Position numbers and translations under genes: made by a program. A stretch of 64,000 bases of DNA from Kluyvera intermedia (GTDB lineage Bacteria; Pseudomonadota; Gammaproteobacteria; Enterobacterales; Enterobacteriaceae): positions 2,294,001 through 2,358,000 of the forward strand of contig NZ_CP139986.1 in the NCBI RefSeq assembly GCF_034424175.1, given 5' to 3'. Below the pieces are notes generated by a model. It was not told the DNA's origin and searched no databases. It worked only from the letters and a program-made list of their open reading frames with translations. Positions 58,844 through 64,000 of this stretch are shown here, piece by piece. The number at the start of each line of letters is the position of its first letter. The first letter of the stretch is position 1.

Positions 58844-59512
58844 ATGCGTACTCAAGCGTTTTTCAAAGCGGCTGCCCTTGTGGGCGTTCTGGCATTAGCA
58901 GGCTGTGCATCCAAGACCACAACTCCAGAACAGTTTTCAGGATTTTTAAAAGATTATTCCGGTCTGCAGGAAGCGACCACGGCGTCGGGAAAAACGGAAC
59001 TGCGTTGGATCTCTCCAGATTACAAAGGGACTAACTACGATAATGTCGTCTATAACCCTGTGACCTATTATCCAGTGCCAAAACCAACCACCCAGGTTGG
59101 GGAAAAAGCGCTGTCCGATATCCTCACTTATACCAACACCGAGCTGAAACAATCGATTAGCGAGCGTAAACCGTTGGCGACAAAGACAGGCCCGCGTAGT
59201 CTGATCTTCCGTGGCGCTATTACCGCAGTTGACTCAAGCAAAGAAGGGCTGCAGTTCTATGAAGTGGTTCCAATCGCGCTGGTCGTAGCGGGTACTGAAG
59301 CGGCAACTGGCCACCGTACAATGAACACCAACCTGTACTTTGAAGCAGAGCTTATCGATGCTGCAACTAATAAGCCGGTGATTAAAGTTGTCCGTAAGGG
59401 AGAAGGAAAAGATCTGTCCAACTCTAACGCACAGCTGACGCTGGAGACGCTGAAGCAGGTTATTGATGATATGGCTATTGATGCGGTGAAATTTGACCCA
59501 TCACAGAAGTAA
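58844..59512 (+). CDS. ydcL: YdcL, DUF3313 lipoprotein
   Basis: A 222-residue lipoprotein, the same length as E. coli YdcL. The signal peptide ends in LALAGC (Cys21). The body has FSGFLKDYSGLQE, YNPVTYYPVPKPTTQVG, TGPRSLIFRGAITAVD, GLQFYEVVPIALVVAGTEAATGH and the C-terminal VIDDMAIDAV. Function unknown; RcsF- or envelope-related roles have not been shown to my knowledge. ATG at 58844 begins the signal peptide; a run-in from 58820 is not needed. Confidence 0.93.
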   Translation: MRTQAFFKAAALVGVLALAGCASKTTTPEQFSGFLKDYSGLQEATTASGKTELRWISPDYKGTNYDNVVYNPVTYYPVPKPTTQVGEKALSDILTYTNTELKQSISERKPLATKTGPRSLIFRGAITAVDSSKEGLQFYEVVPIALVVAGTEAATGHRTMNTNLYFEAELIDAATNKPVIKVVRKGEGKDLSNSNAQLTLETLKQVIDDMAIDAVKFDPSQK

Positions 59513-59529
59513 TTTCATATCATGACAAA

Positions 59530-59561
59530 ATAAGGGGCGACACTCAGGTGCGCCCCTTATT
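59530..59561. terminator. Bidirectional terminator between ydcL and the EamA gene
   Basis: ATAAGGGGCG (59530-59539) and CGCCCCTTAT (59551-59560) form a 10-bp stem flanked by A and T tracts. Confidence 0.88.
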
Positions 59562-59568
59562 TATTGCG

Positions 59569-60468
59569 TTACGCGCGGCTGGCGAACGGTATTCGCCACA
59601 GTTGCGGCCTGGCGAACATCACCAGATTGCCCAGCAGAATCAACACCAGCCCAATAATGGCATTAGCGTGCCACTGATAACCTTCATAAATTGTCGATAA
59701 TGTTAGTGCAACAAGGGGAAATAGCAGGGTGCTATACGCAGCATTGCTGGCGCCGATGCGGCCGACCAGAGTGAAATAGACGCCAAAGGCTATCACCGAG
59801 CCGAAAATAGCCAGATAGAATAGTGCGCCCATATAGCTGAACGTCCACTGCGGCGTAAAATTATCGCCACGAACCAGCGCGACAATGCCGATAATGACGG
59901 TGCCATAGAGCATTGCCCAAGTGTTGGTGGTCAGTGTCTCCAGTCCTCGGCGCTGATGGCGCAGGCTGAGCATATTCCCCAGAGAAAAACCGTAGGTGCC
60001 CAGTGCGCTAAGCAAAATCCCCGCCAGCAGCGTGCTGCTGATTCCAACGGCCTGCAAATCTTGCCAGAAAAGCGTGATAATTCCGCCCAACCCCAGGAGG
60101 GCGGCAAAATAAAAGCGCTTCGGCGGTACCTGCCGATAAAATAGAAAACTGTTGATGGCATTAAATAATACCGCCATCGAGAAAATGACGGATTCCAGTC
60201 CGGTATTTATCCATTTTGCCGCGGTGTAAAAACACAAAAAATTGAAGCCGAATACGCAGCAACCCTGTAATACGCAAAACAGATGGTCGCGCAGGGACAG
60301 TGGGCGCAGACGCCGTAAACACAGCAATATTGTCAGCATGGCGATACTGGCAATAGCAAAGCGCCAGAAGATGGATACCGCCTCTGGTACCGGCCCTTGT
60401 TGTAAAAAGATGGCAATCCACGTCGTTCCCCAGATAACCACGACCAGCGCATAGAGCAGTGCGTTCAT
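59569..60468 (-). CDS. EamA (DMT) family transporter
   Basis: A 299-residue, ten-helix exporter: MNALLYALVVVIWGTTWIAI, VSIFWRFAIASIAMLTILL, YTAAKWINTGLESVIFSM in the first EamA repeat, and IAFGVYFTLVGRIGASNAAYSTLLFPLVAL in the second (split here as FTLVGRIGASNAAY and STLLFPLVAL). It is divergent from an AraC gene that probably controls it. The pair is inserted between ydcL and ydcO relative to E. coli. Substrate unknown; amino acids or metabolites are usual for the family. Confidence 0.88.
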   Translation of the reverse strand: MNALLYALVVVIWGTTWIAIFLQQGPVPEAVSIFWRFAIASIAMLTILLCLRRLRPLSLRDHLFCVLQGCCVFGFNFLCFYTAAKWINTGLESVIFSMAVLFNAINSFLFYRQVPPKRFYFAALLGLGGIITLFWQDLQAVGISSTLLAGILLSALGTYGFSLGNMLSLRHQRRGLETLTTNTWAMLYGTVIIGIVALVRGDNFTPQWTFSYMGALFYLAIFGSVIAFGVYFTLVGRIGASNAAYSTLLFPLVALTLSTIYEGYQWHANAIIGLVLILLGNLVMFARPQLWRIPFASRA

Positions 60469-60650
60469 AATGCCTCATATCAATAATTCTGAAACATTCA
60501 GTCTGCCGTGACTGGGGCGGACCCGCTTGCAGCAGGTTGCCAATGACTTGCATATTCTTGCGGTTTTTCATCAACGGGCGGCTGAGAATGCTGGTATCGG
60601 GGTAGGACAAACTCTAGACTGGGACGTGGATTATTGTGGCCGAGATGTTA

Positions 60651-61526
60651 ATGACTCAAACCTATGCGACCTTCGAACGACTACAAAGTCAGAATGCCAT
60701 TCTGAGGGGAACCGTCGCGCTTAATTCCGGGATTCAGCTAGCAGCCTGGTACAACAAATGCGATACCCTGACGGTGCAAAGCGATCACCACACGTTGAGT
60801 CTGTACGTCGCAGATGGCTATGAAAGCTACCAGAAAACACCGCATGGCTGGAAAAATGGCGGTGGACCAGACCGTTTTTGCCTGATGCCGGAGGATAGCG
60901 AATCGACATGGGACATTCGTGGCGACCTGTCCTTTGTGCATCTTTACTGCACCGATGCGCATTTGCGTCAGGTGGGGGAACAAATCTGGGATCGCAGTCC
61001 GGCGTCTATAATGCTCGACGAACAAATATTTGGCGACGATGAAAAAATCACGTTGCTGTACCGCCAGTTTTTGTTGGGCTACGACTGGCAGCAACCGGCG
61101 AACCAGCTGACGCTGAGTAGCGCCAGCACGCTGTTATTAACGCACCTCTTACAGCACTATTCTAATGTCCAGTGGCGGTTACCGACGGTGACCGGTGGAT
61201 TGTCACCGGCCGTGTTGCGACACACGCTGGACTATATTGATGCTCACCTGGCTACGCCGTTAACGCTGGCTGAACTGGCAGGGCAAGCGAGCTTGAGCGA
61301 GTATCACTTCGCGCGCATGTTTCGTCAGTCAGTGGGTTTAGCGCCGCACCAATATGTGATGCAGCGCCGGATGGATAAAGCACAGCAGTTGGTACGGCAC
61401 AGCGCACTGCCGCTGACTGACATTGCGCTCGCCTGCGGTTTCAGCTCCGCCAGTCACTTTAGCAACCGCTTTAAAGCCGCGAATGGGGTCACGCCATCGC
61501 AACTACGGTCGAGCAGTGCGCGATAG
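60651..61526 (+). CDS. AraC family transcriptional regulator
   Basis: A regulator of about 292 residues. The N-terminal sensing half has IQLAAWYNKCDTLTVQ, WKNGGGPDRFCLMPED and LSFVHLYCTDAHLRQV. The C-terminal pair of helix-turn-helix motifs reads TLAELAGQASLSEYHFARMFRQSVGLAPHQYV, then LTDIALACGFSSASHFSNRFKAANGVTP (each broken here for length). The start is one of ATG 60645, ATG 60651 or GTG 60636; GAG six bases before 60651 favours that one. It is divergent from the EamA exporter with 180 bases between, and overlaps the convergent ydcO end by 24 bases. Confidence 0.85.
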   Translation: MTQTYATFERLQSQNAILRGTVALNSGIQLAAWYNKCDTLTVQSDHHTLSLYVADGYESYQKTPHGWKNGGGPDRFCLMPEDSESTWDIRGDLSFVHLYCTDAHLRQVGEQIWDRSPASIMLDEQIFGDDEKITLLYRQFLLGYDWQQPANQLTLSSASTLLLTHLLQHYSNVQWRLPTVTGGLSPAVLRHTLDYIDAHLATPLTLAELAGQASLSEYHFARMFRQSVGLAPHQYVMQRRMDKAQQLVRHSALPLTDIALACGFSSASHFSNRFKAANGVTPSQLRSSSAR

Positions 61527-62669
61527 CAACACAAAACTGGCGCCGCCAATCACTAATCCCCAGAAGGCTGAACCCACACCTGCCAATGTAATGCCGCTGG
61601 CGGTTACCAGAAAAGTCACCATAGCGGCATCGCGCTCACCCGCCACGTTTAATGACTGGAACAGGCTGCCGCCCAGCGTACCGAGCAGCGCCAGCCCGGC
61701 GAGCATCTGAATCCATACTGCCGGTAATGCGGCCATCAGTGCCGTAATCGACCCGCCAAATACTCCCGCAATCAGATAGAAAACCCCGGCAGCCGCTGCC
61801 GCAAGCCAGCGTTTGCCCGGATCGGGGTGCGCATCGGGGCTTTGGCAGATAGCGGCAGTAATTGCTGCTATACACACGGAATAAACACCGAACGGGGCGA
61901 GTATCAGGCCGAATGCGCCGCTTATTACAATCAGCGGTGAAACGGGGACCTTGTAACCGGAAGCCTGTAACGTCGCCAGCCCCGGCGCATTTTGCGAGGC
62001 CATCGTCACCAGAAAGAACGGAATACCGATGCTGAGTAACCCCGTGATAGAGAAATGCGGAGTGATGAACTGTGGCATAACAATGGCCGTGCTTAGCGAT
62101 TGCGTGACAATGTCACCTTTTAGTGCGGCGACAACCATTCCCACCACTAGCGCTGCCACAACCGCGTAACGCGGCGCCAGCGCTTTAAACAGCAACCAAC
62201 CGACCAGCATGCTGCCGCACAAGATCAGATGCCCCTCAAGGGTGCTAAAAGCCTGTAAACCAAAACGTAATAAAATACCTGCCAGCATGGCGGCCGCCAG
62301 CGAATGGGGGATCAATTTCATCAGCCGGGCAAACCAGCCGGTTAAACCGCAGAGGACGATTAAGGCGTTGGCAAAGATAAAAATGCCGACCGCATCATTT
62401 AGCGTTGCGCCTTGTAAACTGCCCACTAATAGCGCCGCGCCAGGCGTAGACCATGCGGTTAAAATGGGCACTTTACGCCACAGCGTCAGCACCAGCGTAC
62501 TGACCCCCATCGCCAGGCCAAGGGCGGTCATCCAGCCGGATATTTGTAATGCGCTGGCACCTGCCGCCGCTGCCGCCTGCCAGATGATTGCCGCGGAGCT
62601 GGCGTAGCCGACCAGCACGGCAACAAAACCGGCCAGGACGGTGGGAAAAGGGATGAATGAAAATCGCAT
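61503..62669 (-). CDS. ydcO: YdcO, benzoate/H+ symporter (BenE) family
   Basis: A 388-residue membrane protein matching E. coli YdcO: VLVGYASSAAIIWQAA, ISGWMTALGLAMGVSTLVL, TAWSTPGAALLVGSLQG, PHSLAAAMLAGILLRFGLQAF, FLVTMASQNAPGLATLQASGY and SPFGVYSVCIAAITAAICQSP-like segments. The BenE family imports benzoate in Acinetobacter; the enteric substrate is unknown. The start at 62669 opens the first helix. It is divergent from sutR, sharing an upstream region with two copies of CGTTATARCG that probably bind SutR. Confidence 0.92.
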   Translation of the reverse strand: MRFSFIPFPTVLAGFVAVLVGYASSAAIIWQAAAAAGASALQISGWMTALGLAMGVSTLVLTLWRKVPILTAWSTPGAALLVGSLQGATLNDAVGIFIFANALIVLCGLTGWFARLMKLIPHSLAAAMLAGILLRFGLQAFSTLEGHLILCGSMLVGWLLFKALAPRYAVVAALVVGMVVAALKGDIVTQSLSTAIVMPQFITPHFSITGLLSIGIPFFLVTMASQNAPGLATLQASGYKVPVSPLIVISGAFGLILAPFGVYSVCIAAITAAICQSPDAHPDPGKRWLAAAAAGVFYLIAGVFGGSITALMAALPAVWIQMLAGLALLGTLGGSLFQSLNVAGERDAAMVTFLVTASGITLAGVGSAFWGLVIGGASFVLLSRTARP

Positions 62670-62679
62670 AGGTGTCTCT

Positions 62680-62725
62680 TGTGCGTTATAGCGTCCATAC
62701 ACAGTATCACTGTGCGTTATAACGT
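62680..62725. promoter_or_regulatory. Tandem 15-bp repeats, probable SutR operators
   Basis: TGTGCGTTATAGCGT (62680-62694) and TGTGCGTTATAACGT (62711-62725) are 14/15 identical and exactly 31 bases apart, about three helical turns. Each centres on CGTTATARCG, a perfect palindrome in the second copy. They lie just before the ydcO start codon, in the ydcO/sutR divergent region. Confidence 0.55.
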
Positions 62726-62801
62726 ACAACCTCCAGGTCATTTTCTAAACGTGGTGCGATGAGTGCGGTATACTGGCAAGAGGTAACCGAACGGAGGTGG
62801 A

Positions 62802-63377
62802 ATGAATATTGCGCAACACCTGGCGGCAACGCTGAAAATGCAGCGTCAGCAGCGAGGCTGGAGCCTGTCGAAACTGGCGGAAGAGACCGGTGTTTCGAAG
62901 GCAATGCTGGGGCAAATAGAACGTAATGAGTCCAGCCCAACCGTGGCGACGTTATGGAAAATTGCCACCGGTTTGAATGTGCCGTTCTCGGTCTTTATCA
63001 CGCCCCCGGAACCGGGCGATGAGCTGGCATTTGACCCGCAACAACAGGCGATGGTTATCACTCCGGTATTCCCCTGGGATGAACAACTCTGCTTTGACCA
63101 CTTTTCAATTACGCTGGCGCCAGGTGCAGTAAGCGAATCAACGCCGCATGAAAAAGGGGTGATTGAACATGTGGTGGTGATAAGCGGGACGTTGGATATG
63201 TGGGTGAAGGGAGTATGGCAGTCGCTCGCGCCGGGTGAAGGATTACGTTTCGCAGGCGATCTGGCTCACGCTTACCGCAACAGCGGCGAGCAGACCGCGC
63301 ACTTTCACTCTATTATCCATTACCCCAAAGAAAAAGCCGCAGGCAAGCCTGCGGCAAATCACGACAATGAATCATAA
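62802..63377 (+). CDS. sutR: Regulator SutR (YdcN): XRE helix-turn-helix plus cupin
   Basis: A 191-residue protein: N-terminal XRE domain (WSLSKLAEETGVSKAMLGQIERNESSPTVATLWKI, about 20-54, given here in part as LAEETGVSKAMLGQIE) and a C-terminal cupin (STPHEKGVIEHVVVISGTLD, then LAHAYRNSGEQTAHFHSIIHYP). E. coli SutR (178 residues) represses sulfur-utilisation genes. The last 15 or so residues, EKAAGKPAANHDNES, go beyond the E. coli end and are encoded through a hairpin (63336-63355). GGAGG precedes the start. Confidence 0.92.
   Translation: MNIAQHLAATLKMQRQQRGWSLSKLAEETGVSKAMLGQIERNESSPTVATLWKIATGLNVPFSVFITPPEPGDELAFDPQQQAMVITPVFPWDEQLCFDHFSITLAPGAVSESTPHEKGVIEHVVVISGTLDMWVKGVWQSLAPGEGLRFAGDLAHAYRNSGEQTAHFHSIIHYPKEKAAGKPAANHDNES
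63336..63355 (+). other. Strong hairpin inside the 3' end of sutR
   Basis: GCCGCAGGC (63336-63344), loop AA, GCCTGCGGC (63347-63355). It is preceded by AAAAA and followed by AAATC, so it resembles a terminator hairpin on the minus strand that has been absorbed in the coding frame. Confidence 0.6.
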
Positions 63378-63573
63378 CGTAGCCGTTACGAGGAAGTCCG
63401 GAATACGAGGCTGACTCTATCGCACTCTTGCCGGGAGGAGAAATGCCCATTTCGGCAATAGGTTGTTGAAAATAAGCTATTCATGGCGTGTCGCGGGGAA
63501 ATGATTTCGTCCGCCGTGGCTTCTGGATACAATAGCCACACCTTTTGTAATGCTACTGGATAAGCCCGATAGA

Positions 63574-64000
63574 ATGCGCCAGCAGAACGCTCATCTTGAA
63601 CTCCTCAGTCCGGCTCGTGATACGGCTATTGCCCGCGAAGCCATTCTCCACGGTGCCGATGCGGTTTACATTGGCGGGCCGGGTTTTGGTGCCCGCCATA
63701 ACGCCAGCAATAGCTTGCAGGACATTGCTGAACTGGTGCCGTTTGCCCACCGTTATGGTGCCAAAATCTTCATCACCCTGAATACCATTTTGCATGATGA
63801 TGAGCTTGAACCCGCGCAGAAGCTGATTACAAACTTATATGAAACCGGTGTTGATGCGCTGATTGTGCAGGACATGGGGATCTTACAGCTGGATATTCCA
63901 CCTATCGAACTGCATGCCAGCACCCAGTGCGATATTCGCAGCGTTGAGAAAGCAAAATTCCTCTCCGATGTTGGATTTAGCCAGATTGTGTTGGCGCGGG
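63574..64000 (+). CDS. rlhA: RlhA (YdcP), U32-family 23S rRNA C2501 hydroxylation protein, N-terminal part
   Basis: The first 142 codons run to the window edge. ELLSPARDTAIAREAILHGADA, YIGGPGFGARHNASNS, FAHRYGAKIFITLNTILHDD, DALIVQDMGILQLDIP and LHASTQCDIRSVEKAKF match E. coli YdcP closely. RlhA belongs to the peptidase U32 family and is needed for 5-hydroxycytidine at 23S position 2501. The start ATG at 63574 has no clear ribosome site. TACAAT about 40 bases upstream could be a -10 element. Between sutR and this gene (63378-63573) nothing else is recognised. Confidence 0.93.
   Translation, partial: MRQQNAHLELLSPARDTAIAREAILHGADAVYIGGPGFGARHNASNSLQDIAELVPFAHRYGAKIFITLNTILHDDELEPAQKLITNLYETGVDALIVQDMGILQLDIPPIELHASTQCDIRSVEKAKFLSDVGFSQIVLAR

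Noticed and set aside
1..64000. tRNA, rRNA, insertion sequences, integrases and phage genes
   Set aside because: None was recognised by eye. A tRNAscan and a transposase search would be decisive; a hit near 14415-15081 or 23331-23797 would change the view of how the Rhs island arrived.

Overview
This window is chromosomal DNA of an enteric bacterium, most likely a Citrobacter or a close relative. The backbone follows the Escherichia coli order for the pykF-lpp-ldtE region, azoR-hrpA-ydcF-gapC-cybB, trg-ydcI-ydcJ-opgD-rimL-ydcK-tehAB-ydcL-ydcO-sutR-rlhA. Into this order several accessory blocks are set that E. coli K-12 lacks. The genus is inferred from gene content, not proven. No rRNA, tRNA, insertion sequence, prophage or CRISPR array was recognised.

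Layout. 1-2970: end of ldtE, lpp, a pykF that carries a one-base deletion, and fumD. 2990-7879: a TetR regulator divergent from a 3-dehydroshikimate dehydratase, an MFS transporter and an AroE-like dehydrogenase. 7945-11526: a cytoplasmic ModA-like protein facing a FecCD-type ABC transporter operon that has a ModE-box-like site. 11592-11895: a type I toxin-antitoxin locus (Ldr/Rdl) too short for ordinary gene callers. 12149-14414: a hydrolase, a small monooxygenase and a zinc-type reductase. 15082-23330: an orphan type VI secretion effector island (VgrG, Eag chaperone, PAAR-Rhs with a variable tip, candidate immunity gene) followed by two SymE-like genes. 23798-30043: pdxI, a GFA protein, azoR, hrpA. 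30047-34630: a complete tripartite efflux operon under a MarR regulator. 34797-44007: an MHS transporter, ydcF, a decayed hydrolase, intact gapC, cybB, leuE, frmRA and a Trg-type chemoreceptor with a sigma-28 promoter. 44049-50515: a PQQ-dependent quinate/glucose-type dehydrogenase, an AT-rich orphan gene, ydcI and protocatechuate 3,4-dioxygenase (pcaHG). 50638-64000: ydcJ, a carboxylesterase, opgD, rimL, ydcK, tehAB, ydcL, an EamA/AraC pair, ydcO, sutR and the start of rlhA.

The most coherent biology is a dispersed aromatic (quinate/shikimate to protocatechuate) catabolic set. A PQQ dehydrogenase, an AroE-like dehydrogenase, a 3-dehydroshikimate dehydratase, an MFS transporter and PcaHG lie in three separate places. 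A similar palindrome (TGAACCA-WW-TGGTTCA type) lies upstream of both the dehydratase operon and the PQQ dehydrogenase, 43 kb apart, which suggests one TetR regulon. The LysR gene ydcI sits directly beside pcaHG, and a PcaQ-like box lies in the pcaH promoter region. This suggests that the E. coli orphan regulator YdcI descends from a protocatechuate regulator. Later ring-cleavage steps (PcaB, PcaC, PcaD, PcaIJ) are not in the window.
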